Of a stretch of 64,000 nucleotides of DNA, positions 41,050 through 51,053 are shown piece by piece; position 1 is the first letter of the stretch; each line of letters opens with the position of its first letter. Origin of the DNA: Mayamaea pseudoterrestris (lineage: Eukaryota > Bacillariophyta > Bacillariophyceae > Sellaphorales > Sellaphoraceae); the NCBI GenBank assembly GCA_027923505.1, contig BROI01000033.1, forward strand, positions 62,001-126,000. The letters are read 5' to 3'. Below the pieces are notes generated by a model, which was not told the origin of the DNA, did not search any database, and saw only the letters and a program-made list of their open reading frames with translations. The position numbers and the translations under genes were made by a program.

Positions 41050-42357
41050 ATGAGACGATTTGCGAGAAAATTATTGGACGCTTGTGCTTTGAATCCATCG
41101 AGAGTGCCAGCTTCCAATCACGGCCTTCGATGCTTTGCCTCGTCGTCAAGAAAAGCACCTGCAATGCGTCCCTCGCAGAAGCAACCTCTATCACAAGACC
41201 CTCGCATTCAAGCACGTCCTGCTGGCGAATCATCTGAAAAATTTGAATCAAAGTTTCCTTTTCCAGACAAGGAGAAGGAAATGGAACTCTCCAAGCTTCA
41301 GGTCCATGTCAACGACCTTTACAAGCATGGCAATTACGTCAAGGCGCTCTCCGAAGCCCAGCACTTGCTGACAGAGACTCGCAATCACTTTGGAGACTCT
41401 CATCCTGTCACTGCAGCAGCTTATAACAATGTCGGACTCTTTCACAAGCAATTGGGTCAATTCGACAAGGCACGCTTCGCCTATCAAGCCGCCATGAAGG
41501 TTTATCAGCAAACGGTGGGATCGGATCACCACTCGTACGCCTCCGCACTACACAACCTTGGAACGTTGAATCGGAGTCAAACGCATTTGGATGCCACATT
41601 GAAGGCAACGGATCGGCTGACATTGATGGACGAGTCGGCCCGCGTCTTGGAGCAAGCCTATCTAATTCGACGCGACGAACTGGGCGAGCAGCATCCGCAT
41701 ACGGTTGCCTCGCGATCCAGCTGGGGCGCCACGCTGGCGGCGCAGTTGCTGCAGTCCTACAAGCAAGTGGGTAGTGGTCAGTATGTAAATACGTCGTCGC
41801 GTAGCGCTCCCGCTCAACTTGCCTGGGAAGTTTGTGAGGAGCATTTGCAGCAAGCACTGGCCACGGCGATTGCTAATCCGCGAGGACCGAGCATTGCGAA
41901 AAGGTCAAAGGCGAAAGGAAAGCAGCAGCAAAAGAACAAGCAATCATTGGCAACTCGAGGCTCTGCCATTGAAACTCTATCCGCAGCATCTGCTGCGCAG
42001 AATCTTGCAGTCTTTATCAAAACAAGAGCCACCACCGAATCGGACGATGCCATGAAACAATCGCGACTGGAGGAGGCACACAAGCTATACACCGACTGCT
42101 TACGCGTGCGGACGCAGCTGCTGCCAAAGGATCATCCAGACGTTTATGCAACCATGTACAGCATGGCCGAGTTGCTTCAAGCCAAGGGTGATGAGGAAGC
42201 GGCGAATGCGATTCGGCAAGAGATTCTGGACACTTATGATCCTCCGGCGGCGGCGGAGGAAGCAGGAGCAAGTACAGAGAACTTGTCAACGGCGTTGAGC
42301 GACGACTTTCAGCAAGTGCATGATGTAGTTGCAAAGGAGAAACAGCAAGCGCCGTAG
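41050..42357 (+). CDS. mitochondrial TPR protein, kinesin-light-chain-like repeats
   Basis: A single exon of 435 residues from ATG 41050 to TAG. The presequence MRRFARKLLDACALNPSRVP and GLRCFASSSRK is rich in Arg/Ser/Ala and predicts mitochondrial import. At least four TPR units of the 42-residue kinesin-light-chain/TPR_12 type follow: NDLYKHGNYVKALSEAQHLLTETRNHFGDSHPVTAAAYNNVG, LFHKQLGQFDKARFAYQAAMKVYQ, SYASALHNLGTLNRSQ and, after a Lys/Gln-rich insertion (about 275-300), HKLYTDCLRVRTQLLPKDHPDVYATMYSMAELLQAKGD. The repeat phrase (F/L)G..HP....A..N(V/L)G is diagnostic. It is probably a protein-interaction scaffold; a specific partner cannot be read from the sequence. It ends 110 bp from the convergent OGDH gene. 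Confidence 0.8.
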   Translation: MRRFARKLLDACALNPSRVPASNHGLRCFASSSRKAPAMRPSQKQPLSQDPRIQARPAGESSEKFESKFPFPDKEKEMELSKLQVHVNDLYKHGNYVKALSEAQHLLTETRNHFGDSHPVTAAAYNNVGLFHKQLGQFDKARFAYQAAMKVYQQTVGSDHHSYASALHNLGTLNRSQTHLDATLKATDRLTLMDESARVLEQAYLIRRDELGEQHPHTVASRSSWGATLAAQLLQSYKQVGSGQYVNTSSRSAPAQLAWEVCEEHLQQALATAIANPRGPSIAKRSKAKGKQQQKNKQSLATRGSAIETLSAASAAQNLAVFIKTRATTESDDAMKQSRLEEAHKLYTDCLRVRTQLLPKDHPDVYATMYSMAELLQAKGDEEAANAIRQEILDTYDPPAAAEEAGASTENLSTALSDDFQQVHDVVAKEKQQAP

Positions 42358-42467
42358 ATGACAAAAAGCTAATGCTGGAATGAACCAATTGCGTACACGA
42401 TTACAACAAACATAATTAGTCGTTGTGCTTCTTTCTCTACTAAATTCTTCACGCACAATAATTAACA

Positions 42468-45400
42468 CTACTTGGCAGTCACACCAAATACTCCTTCCAT
42501 GATTTTCTTGTACTCCAGTTGATGCACCTTCGTCAATCCCGTCGCCGGAGCCGCACTGACCGGTCGTCCCACATAGCGCGGACGCTTTTCGTCATCGTTC
42601 AAATCGCGCGATGCCGTCATGATGCGAGGGGTCACGTAGCTGTAGCAACCCATGTTCTTTGGTTCCTGTTGGGCCCAAATGACTTCGGCATTCTTGTACT
42701 TGGCGCAGTTGGCAGCAACGTGATCAAATGGAAACGGAGCAATCTGCTCCAAGCGGACGAGGGCAACATCTTTACGTTCCTGTGACTCACGCTCACCCAG
42801 CAGTTCATAGTAAATCTGTCCCGTGCAGAACACAAGCGTTTGAACCTGGTCTGGGTTGTCAACAATCTCGGGATCCGTCTCATCGTAAACGCGACGGAAC
42901 ATGGTTCCGGGCCCCATCTCCTCCAGCGACGAAACGCAGCGCTTGTTACGAAGCAAGTTCTTTGGCGACGCGACTATCAATGGCTTGCGGAAATCACGGT
43001 GAAGCTGACGACGAAGACAGTGGAAAAAGTTTGCCGGCGTCGTTATGTTGACGATTTGCCAATTGCAAAGCTGCACCTGCATGGACTCCTCACGTGCCAT
43101 CTTGGGAATGAAATGCTGGTCTTCTTCCGTGGCTTGCAAAAAGCGCTCAATGCGGCAAGACGAATGCTCTGCTCCCTGGCCATCGTAGCCGTGGGGTAGC
43201 AGCATGACAATGCCGCACTGACGCATCCACTTATCTTCACCCGCTGAAATGAACTGATCAATCATCACCTGCGCGCCGTTCACAAAGTCACCAAACTGCG
43301 CCTCCCAAATAACGAGCGCGTTTGGGTTTTCAAGACTGTAGCCTGTTTCGAAACCTAGTACTCCAAACTCGGACAGAATGGAGTTCCTAAATGTTGCTCC
43401 TGCCTGCGTATCAGTCTTGCCAGGCTCGGCCAAGGGTGCGCTGGGATCCATCTTTTGTCGCAAATAGTTTAACGGTGTGTATTCTGCTTCAGTATCCTGG
43501 TCCTTGACGACAGCGTGGCGATGACTAAATGTACCTCGCTGCACATCTTGTCCAGTGAGCCGCACGTGGTTACCTTCAATCAGAAGCGATCCGTACGCCA
43601 TTGCCTCGGCGGTGCCCCAATCAATTGCTTTGCCTTCCTGGGACATGTCGCGGCGGCTTTTAAAAATCTTCTCCATCTGACGATGGAGCTTGAAACCTTC
43701 CGGAACAGACCCCGCCTTGGTGCCAATTTCGCGCAATAGCTCAATGTCGACGCCTGTTTCGCGGATACGACTTCGCTGGGATGGTCCTTTGAATCCAGCC
43801 CAGTGATTGGCTAGCCAGTCATCCTCTTTCTTCTGGTAGGTCTTGCTGGCTTCAAAATCCTTTTCGTAGTTCGCCAGAACAAACTGCTTGATCTCATCAA
43901 GCTCTTCCTGCGTCATAGTACCATCCTGCAAAAGTCTGTTTTCAAATACTTTCACCGTTGACGGGTGCTTTGAAATCTCGCGATAAAGTATGGGCTGCGT
44001 AAAAGCGGGCTGATCCAGTTCATTATGTCCGTTGCGGCGATAGCAAATGACATGAACAATCACATCAGAACCCCATTCATGGCGCCACTCGACAGCCGTC
44101 TCCATGGCCGTCGACACCGAGAGTGGATCATCACCGTTGCAGTGAAAGATAGGACAGTTAAACGCCTTGCCAATGTCCGAAGAATATGGAGTGCTGCGAG
44201 AATGGATCGGGTTGGTCTGCGAGGGTGTACATGAAAACACAGGTCAGCTACTGCCACGGCTAAGAACAAACAGTTGAACACCACTCTCCAAGTTATTTCA
44301 CATAATGGCAAACCGGGAAACAGAGTCCTTCACGTCGTTTCACGTACCGTGAAGCCAATTTGATTGTCAACAATCACATGAATCGTTCCACCAACATCAA
44401 AGTCTTCCACTCCGGCCATTTGCATCGTCTCATAGACAATTCCCTGTCCTGCAATCGCCGCATCTCCATGCATCAAGAGCGGCACAACGTTGCGACGATC
44501 TTCCGCGCGGTTTCCGCAGTAATATTGCTTGGCGCGGGCCTTGCCAACGACGACAGGATTGACGCACTCCAAGTGACTCGGATTGGCCACGAGCGACAAG
44601 TGGACACGGCGGCCATCCGGATATGTCCGATCCATAGAAGAACCGAGGTGATACTTGACATCCGAGGAAATCGCATATTTATCCTGCTCCTTGACATGGT
44701 CCTCAACCTTGTAGTGCGAGCCTTGAAACTCGCTGAAGATGAGCGGCATTGGTTTTCGAATCACGTTCGCCAATACGTTCAATCGGCCGCGATGCGGCAT
44801 GCCAATCACAAAGGAATGCGCGCCAAGTTCACTGGCGCGATCAATCCCATCCTTGAGCCCCGGTACAATGGCTTCTCCACCATCCAAGCCAAATCGCTTA
44901 GTAGTGTTAAACTTGTTTGCTAAAAAGTTTTCAAACTGTGAAACGAGGGCGAGACACACAAACAATTAATAATGAGATGGGATTCAAGATTAGCATTACC
45001 TCTCCATTACTCATTGTCGTGCAACAAACAAGCAATAAATCTTGCATGCTTCATCTCACAGTCAAACAGCAACACGCACCGTATCGGCGAAGACCAATCG
45101 CTCAAAAATATGCATCTTCTTCTCCTTATCATATCGCGTCCACCGAGGATGTTCCACTCGCTCCCGAATCCAGTTCTTCTTATCAACTTCACCAATATGC
45201 ATGTATTCCACACCAAGCGTGCCGCAGTAAGTCTTGCGCAAGGCGTCGACAATTTTACGCAAGGTGACTTTCTCGGGCGACTGCGACAGCTCTTCGAGAA
45301 AGCCCTTGTTTCCACCCGACGAACGTCCCTTGAAGTGCAATCGCCGATCCAAATCAGCCTGCGTGAATCCATGATACTCAATGGTAAGTTCGGGTGGATA

Positions 45401-45889
45401 GCCATTCGTCCTGCTCAAATCCATGTAGGTGCACGGCCGCTTGGGAAAGGCGTCTCGATTGTAAACGCCCAGTGGATCCAAATTGGCGGCAAAGTGTCCA
45501 TTGACTTGGTAGGCTCGAATGAGATGCGATACAGCGAGCGAGTCGGATGGAGCTGCTAGTTCGTCGGTGGTTTTGAATGGTTTCATCGGCGAGAGTGCGG
45601 CAGATGGCGACGCGTAGTCGTTGGGATTGTATGGAACGTCGGCTGCTAAATTATCAAAGTAATTCTTCCACGATGAATGAACTAGAGAGGGATCTTGCTC
45701 GTATAATTCATACATTTGCTCTGCGTATACAGACGTTGTTCCAGTGAGAAAGGTTTCGGCAGTGGCTGGAGCCGTCGTTGACAAGCTGCGGACGAATGAC
45801 TTTTTGTTACTGCTATTGGAGAATGGCAAACTGCGGATGCGGCGGCCCGCACGTATGCTACGTGCCAAGAGCAGCGAAATAGAGCTCAT
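42468..45889 (-). CDS. OGDH: 2-oxoglutarate dehydrogenase E1 component, mitochondrial
   Basis: Three exons (45889-45080, 44935-44348, 44216-42468), with introns of 144 bp (GTGCGT...ACAG) and 131 bp (GTACGT...GCAG), all phase 0, giving 1048 residues, the usual full length. It decarboxylates 2-oxoglutarate with thiamine diphosphate and succinylates the E2 lipoyl group in the TCA cycle. A mitochondrial presequence (LLARSIRAGRRIRSL) is followed by the E2-binding-like motif FLTGTTSVYAEQMYELYEQDP. Then come SHLIRAYQVNGHFAANLDPLG, the cofactor region HRGRLNVLANV, HGDAAIAGQGIVYETMQM and DNQIGFTVTNPIHSRST, and the pyrimidine/transketolase part (NHVRLTGQDVQRGTFSHRHAV). The C-terminal WAQQEPKNMGCYSYVTPR is the family signature. 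The promoter region (212 bp) is shared with the divergent methyltransferase gene. Confidence 0.97.
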
Positions 45890-46101
45890 GCTGATTGTTG
45901 CTTATAAAGTATACAGTGCTTGTATAAACTATAGCAGCTCCAGAGGCAGCCGAATGAATTCGTGCTGCCACTAGATCTTCGCAGAAGGCGATGGATCCGC
46001 CGGCAGTTCAGCGATCATGAAAAGAACCCTTGTAATCGTAGCGGTACTAACGTGATGTTGCTCACTTTTTCTTCCGTCGCAACCATTCGACTCTTTTCAC
46101 C
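45890..46101. promoter_or_regulatory. shared divergent promoter, OGDH / METTL21-like gene
   Basis: A compact 212-bp gap between two divergent start codons must hold both promoters and 5' UTRs. No specific element was recognised. Confidence 0.4.
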
Positions 46102-47121
46102 ATGGAGTTTTTCCATACGAAACGACCGTCAAAGCATGATGCAGCCTCTTCCAAACATGATAGTGAAAGTGACGATCACGATGATGACAATGACGACGAT
46201 GATGACCCATATTCACATTTAGTTAAATCAGTCCGCAGCGACACTGGTTTGGAAATTGGCGTGCATGTCAACTGGCCGCAGCTGGAGCAACCACTCTTAC
46301 TCTCCACCTGTCTACCGGAAGAAAACATTGCTCCCATTTTTCATGGATCGCAGTGGGCGGGAACGAGAGTCTGGCAGGCTTCCATGGTGGCGCTAGAGTA
46401 CTTGCTTTCTTTGAGTGTCACTCAAGATGGAATGATAATGGAGCAAGTGCAAGATGCAACAGAGCCACAAGGCAAAGATGGCGACTCGGTCGAGACGCCA
46501 TTCATTACCGCGGATACTTGCTTGCTGGAACTGGGAGCTGGTCTCGCGGCTCCCTCGCTCATACTTCGAGCATTGAGGCAGTGCACGATTGTCATGACGG
46601 ACGTGGAGTCGCTCGTTTCGCAGCTTCAAGAAAACATTGAAGCCAATAAAGCGTTGCTGCACTTGAATAAAGTTGATGACGATAATAAGTCGGAAGATGC
46701 ATATACGTGTAGTGACATGGCGATTCAAGCTTGCGAGCTGGATTGGTCTCGAGTTGGCGTACACGACATGTTGGCTCGACTGTCCGGCAGCCACAATAAA
46801 AACATTACAACAATCAATCCACCTGATCCACCACGCTTTGACGTCATTTTCAACTGCGACTGCCTCTTTGAACCTCTCTATGGCCCATCCAACAACTTGG
46901 TGGAATGCCAGGAAGCGCTACTGGAAGCGTTCCCGCAGTCACTCATGCTTACCGTCTGCGAGCGGCGGAACCATGACGGAATAGACAAGTACTTGACGGC
47001 GCTACGAGAGTCGCCGTTCGTAGAGCGAGTGGAGCAGATTCGACCAAAGACGTTTGAGTGTCCCATGGAGGTTGAGCTATACCGGATATATGGAATTGCA
47101 TCGTCTGGGTGTAAACAATAA
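46102..47121 (+). CDS. METTL21/FAM86-type protein methyltransferase (Methyltransf_16)
   Basis: A single exon of 339 residues from ATG 46102 (caccATGG) to TAA. The N-terminal 35 residues are acidic/His-rich (DSESDDHDDDNDDDDD). The Rossmann-fold methyltransferase domain shows the family's pre-motif GTRVWQASMVALEYLL, SAM motif I CLLELGAGLAAPSLIL near residues 138-153, the acidic end of strand 2 (IVMTDVESLVSQLQENI) and the substrate-side FDVIFNCDCLFEPLYG (the D-x-x-Y/F-like motif of class I lysine methyltransferases). The ending is VERVEQIRPKTFECPMEVELYRI. Members methylate lysines of chaperones, elongation factors or other cytosolic proteins. The exact substrate cannot be predicted. An insertion lies between the pre-motif and motif I. 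Confidence 0.85.
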   Translation: MEFFHTKRPSKHDAASSKHDSESDDHDDDNDDDDDPYSHLVKSVRSDTGLEIGVHVNWPQLEQPLLLSTCLPEENIAPIFHGSQWAGTRVWQASMVALEYLLSLSVTQDGMIMEQVQDATEPQGKDGDSVETPFITADTCLLELGAGLAAPSLILRALRQCTIVMTDVESLVSQLQENIEANKALLHLNKVDDDNKSEDAYTCSDMAIQACELDWSRVGVHDMLARLSGSHNKNITTINPPDPPRFDVIFNCDCLFEPLYGPSNNLVECQEALLEAFPQSLMLTVCERRNHDGIDKYLTALRESPFVERVEQIRPKTFECPMEVELYRIYGIASSGCKQ

Positions 47122-47382
47122 TCAGTGACGTCGCGTCGCTATCGGCAGCATTTACTCGTCGCTGTCAGAGTGCTTCACATGTACGACTTGTGGAAAAAGG
47201 AGGGTTCATTGGCGACGCTCAAATCTAGATATACTCACTCTGTCGTTGGTACCATCGATTCATGCCATAAAAATGTAAACACCATCCTTCACACAAGACA
47301 GAAAGTAGCTACATATAATTACTGCTCAGTAGAACCGTGTGATGCATTTCTTTGCCAAGCGAAGATAAAGTACACATAAACG
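47122..47382. other. convergent intergenic region
   Basis: 261 bp between convergent 3' ends (methyltransferase and G-beta); 3' UTRs only, nothing else seen. Confidence 0.4.
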
Positions 47383-48741
47383 TTACGCCCACACTTTCAA
47401 AATCGAATCCCAGCTTCCCGAACATACTGCGTTTCCGTCCGGACTGACACCGACGCATGAAACGTGTCGTTCATGCGCTCCATTCATAGTAAATACTGGT
47501 GCATTCTTCTCTGACAAAATATCAAACGCATAAATGGAGCCATCCGAATGTCCACAGAAAATCAATCGTCCCGAAGCCGAAACACCCAGACTTGTAAACC
47601 CATCATTCTCAACACTGGCTGGATTAGGCTCCATGGCATTTCCAATGCGAGCCACTTCATTCTCAACACGAATGTCCCACACCCGCACACTTCCATCCTG
47701 ACTGCAGCTCGCCAAGCAGTGCGAGTCGGACGGAAGAAACTCCACGCCATTGACATCACCCAAGTGTCCAACCAACGTATGCGTCGCCACCTTTTGACGA
47801 ACGTCCCAAAGCTTGATGGTTTTGTCGACCGAGCATGACGCAAAGGTTTGCTGATCGTTGCACAGAGAAACAAACATGGCGTCGGCCGTGTGTCCACTGA
47901 ATCGACTAATTGGTTGCTTCGTGGTCAAGTCCCAGTGAATGCAACTAGCGTCACCCGACGATGTAATGACTTGCGTCTCGTTGAGAAACCGGCAGCACGA
48001 CACGAAACCATCGTGCGAGCTCATTTCCACTGGCTGACTGCTCGACGATCCGCGATTGTAAACGGTGCAGAGATTGTCCAAACCGCCGCAGGCAATCAAG
48101 TTGCCGTTGGTTTGCTCCATGCCGACCGACATGACGTAGGACGACTTGAGCGCAATCGCCTGCACCTTGCTGCCAGTGACAGCGTTCCACACCAATAGAT
48201 TACCATCCTGCGACGCGGAAACAACATGCGTGGAGTCTCCGCCCCAGTGTAGAGCCGTGACTTTACCAAAGTGTCCCTTGAGCGTGCGACGAAGCTTGGT
48301 GGATGGTGGGGTTCGCACCGTTGCCAGTGGCTGGGCTTTACTACTAGCCGAACCAGCGAGTGACTTGTCGCGTTTGGCTTGCTGCGCCTTTTCAATTTGT
48401 GACTTGAGATTTTCAATCTGTGAAAAAGAAAGAGGACATGATATAAGTTAGTACTTAGTACATTCCCATATATCGTTACTGCCAACAATGATGTGAGCAT
48501 GCGACGAGAACGGCGCCGGTGACACGACCATCTAAGTAAGGCTCGCAGCGAAAGATGTGATGCCCGCGGACGTAGAAGCTACCAATCGGATTAAAAAATC
48601 TTTCGTTCGTTTAATATCATCTCTTCATCTTTGCGAGTGACAAGCAGACTCTTCTGCTGACTGCTTCAAATTCTGTAATAGCCGCCGCGCGCTTATACCG
48701 ACCTGTCCCATCGCCGCAGCGACTCTTGCATCATCTGACAT
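47383..48741 (-). CDS. heterotrimeric G-protein beta subunit, WD40 propeller
   Basis: Exon 1, 48741-48703 (13 codons, MSDDARVAAAMGQ), and exon 2, 48417-47383, are joined by a 285-bp intron (GTCGGT...CACAG); 358 residues. The N-terminal helix (IENLKSQIEKAQQAKRDKS) would form the G-gamma coiled coil. Seven WD repeats follow, starting RRTLKGHFGKVTALHWGGDSTHVVSASQDGNLLVWN, with GH...WD/WN dipeptides, for example SVDKTIKLWDVR, GHLGDVNGVEF, SQDGSVRVWDI, and a terminal GSWDSILKVWA as in animal and fungal G-beta. It transduces receptor signals with G-alpha/gamma at the membrane. Length (about 340 in animals) and order of blades match. The first exon is short and its 5' splice site is slightly unusual (GTCGGT), so the start is moderately certain. 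Confidence 0.93.
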
Positions 48742-49050
48742 TTTGTTAAAGAATGTATGTAGCTTGTTCAAGAGCTACAGCTAGGTACAGTAGTTGAACC
48801 GATGCTTTCTTCTCGTCGACCTTTGATCCAGCTGACGGCGTTCAATCTTGGTGCGTTGGAGGAAGCGCGCGACGGCGCGGGCGGTCATTGATGAGTGTCG
48901 TAGCGGTTGGAACGCGTGAGTGAAAAGCAAGTCACGAGTCAAGAATTCGACAAGGACCGTTCCGCTTGCCGATCCACAATTCGCGACGGCTCGCATCCTT
49001 ATCAACATCTTGTTGCAAGCGTATATCTACTGAATATAGCTAAACAGACG
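48742..49050. promoter_or_regulatory. divergent promoter, G-beta / membrane protein
   Basis: 309 bp between divergent start codons. An in-frame extension upstream of 49051 begins at GTG/other non-ATG codons and is taken as 5' UTR. No element was identified. Confidence 0.4.
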
Positions 49051-50232
49051 ATGATAATGAAGGATCTTGTTCGATTAACGGCGATGATTCTTCTCCTGGC
49101 CTTGCCGGGAGCATCAAGCTCGTCTCCGTTTCGGACAGCCTCCACGACGCGTTCGACTCCTCGCTGCTGGGCTCCTAGCACGAAAACTCCATACAATCCT
49201 AGATCCATGAATGGTCCAAAACCATTCAGTCAAGAGATTATTAACTCGTGCCTCAATATTCGTGGAGGAGCCAGCAGCAACAAGAATAGTAGAGACAGAA
49301 AGTTTGGCGCTCCACACACTCGCGACCAGGACTTGTTTGACGTTATTGCAGCCATTTCGCGCGACTCGCTCAGTGCAATCTCGAATCCTAATGGCGTGGT
49401 TGTCAAGTCGATCAAGAAAAGTCGGGCTTTTATGAATGATTTGGTTTCCAATGAACCGCGAAACAAGAGCAAGTTACAACAACCAAGCAACAAGATTGGT
49501 CGCTGGTTCTTTTCGAGGCAATCGTCAACAAAGTCCACACCCGCAGCCACTATTGAACCTGAAATTGTAATCCGCCGCTCCAGTCGACTCCTTGGTCTCG
49601 GTTTAATTACTTGGCTCGTGGCGGAGGTCTTGGACTTTTTTGGTGCATTCACCCCAATGGGTGACTCGGACGAGGATGACAACGTTGCGGCGGCTGCCTG
49701 GAAGGACAAGTTGCATCCAATCGTGTTCAATATTCAAGAGATTTGGACGAACGTGCGCGCCAAGGCGCGCGCCTTTTGGTTCTTTCACATTTCCAATGCA
49801 CCGACGCGCTGGAGCGACTTATCCTTGGCCTTGCTGCAAACCTGGCCGCGCAAGTATCAGTGGGCGTGCGGTACCATGTTTGGTATGCTGCTGGCGCCGG
49901 CGGCTTGGCCAGTGCTGCAGGTGCTGCTGGAAGCGGGAGGGTTGGTGTATGTATTGGCAGCTTTGAATGACGCGAGCAAGCAGTCGTTGGAGCAGTAGAA
50001 CAATCTTTTGGTGTCGGAGGATTCGCCCGTGCTGTTGCAGAAATTGGATACAGTTTTGGATGAATGGCGCCTCAAGGTCAATGCGGCAATCTCCCATCCT
50101 GATGAAATTGTCGCCCGGGCATCCCATGGAGAGTTTTGGATGCCGCCTGAAAAGCTTTCGGTCGATGTGCAGCGCGGCGTGTTGTGTGGCGTTGCGCTAG
50201 GAGTCTTGCTGGATGCTACTCGTGAGGAATGA
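49051..50232 (+). CDS. secretory or plastid membrane protein, unknown, with in-frame amber codon 316
   Basis: From ATG 49051 the frame runs 315 codons to TAG at 49996-49998, then continues in the same frame for 77 more codons to TGA at 50232. The N-terminus MIMKDLVRLTAMILLLALPGASS is a signal peptide; the following SSPF and later CLNIRGG are motifs common in diatom signal-peptide proteins. A charged region (50-190) leads to a membrane-associated half with LGLGLITWLVAEVLDFFGAF, WACGTMFGMLLAPAAWPVLQVLLEAGGLVYVLAAL and, after the amber, RGVLCGVALGVLLDA. The reading around the stop is SLEQ-TAG-NNLLVSEDSPVLLQKLDTVLDEW, so the post-stop part looks coding and completes the protein; a CAG-to-TAG change is the simplest explanation. 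No family was recognised. The product is either truncated or made by read-through. Confidence 0.75.
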
Positions 50233-51053
50233 AAGTAATATGCATGCACTGCTTAATGTAGGGTATAAATAAACATGTAATTTCGCTTGGAGGTCTCTGT
50301 CCTACCTATTCTTCGTGTGTGCACGAGTTGTTTTGTGCACGAGTACAGTCATCTTAATGCTTCAATCTCTTTCCTGCTACTACCGCAGTCGATATCCAAT
50401 GTTTCAAAAGTCGGTCAGTATTATTTGTCGCCTCCATGTTTGTAGCTTGCTTTGGTAACCTCGGCTAGCTATGTATATACTGTAATCCATCCGCAAATTT
50501 CGCATCCAGTCGGGCGTCCGCATAATCGTTCGGACTCCCGTTTTGTACACTCCCTGGCATATTCGAGACAATGACACGATCATTCGAAATGGTTACTTAC
50601 AAGCTTGCTCGTGGATATGCGCGCCAGTCCATCCAACAACTCCGTTGTGGACCATTTAAATATTTTATCATCTAAGTAGAATCCAACAAATCTCGACTGG
50701 CGTGAAAGGTGCTCGTTCCGTCTCACGCACGAAAACCTCCAAGCTTGATAGACTACGGAAGAACATGGCGTGTGCAGCTCTACAAAATTGTCCTTGCTCC
50801 CACCAAAAATCAAGAGCAACAGACAAGGAATCAACCACTTGTTCAAGGATAGAATCGAATTTGTTGACCATCACTCATACTCGAAATCCACGTGCACCAT
50901 TAATCCTAGCGTGACGGAAGCAAAAACTGAACCTCTCTCCCTCTCCGCTGTCGTCTTCGCTGGAAGCAACGCGCACCCCGACGAGCTAGTTGACAGCAGC
51001 ATCAGCAGCGGCGTTACTTGGTCGAGAGGCTCTTTTGGAAGTTACTGTACATA
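50233..51053. other. 821-bp intergenic region upstream of kinase gene
   Basis: Only short overlapping open frames of no character are seen. It should hold the 3' UTR of the preceding gene and the kinase promoter; the last ~40 bases are an in-frame but non-ATG extension of the kinase frame. Confidence 0.4.

Noticed and set aside
23548-50232. Reassignment of TAG to an amino acid in this genome.
   Set aside because: TAG is the natural stop of several well-defined genes here (paralogue A, helical-repeat protein, DnaJ, glycosylase, OGDH), so wholesale reassignment is excluded; only leaky read-through or recent mutation remain.
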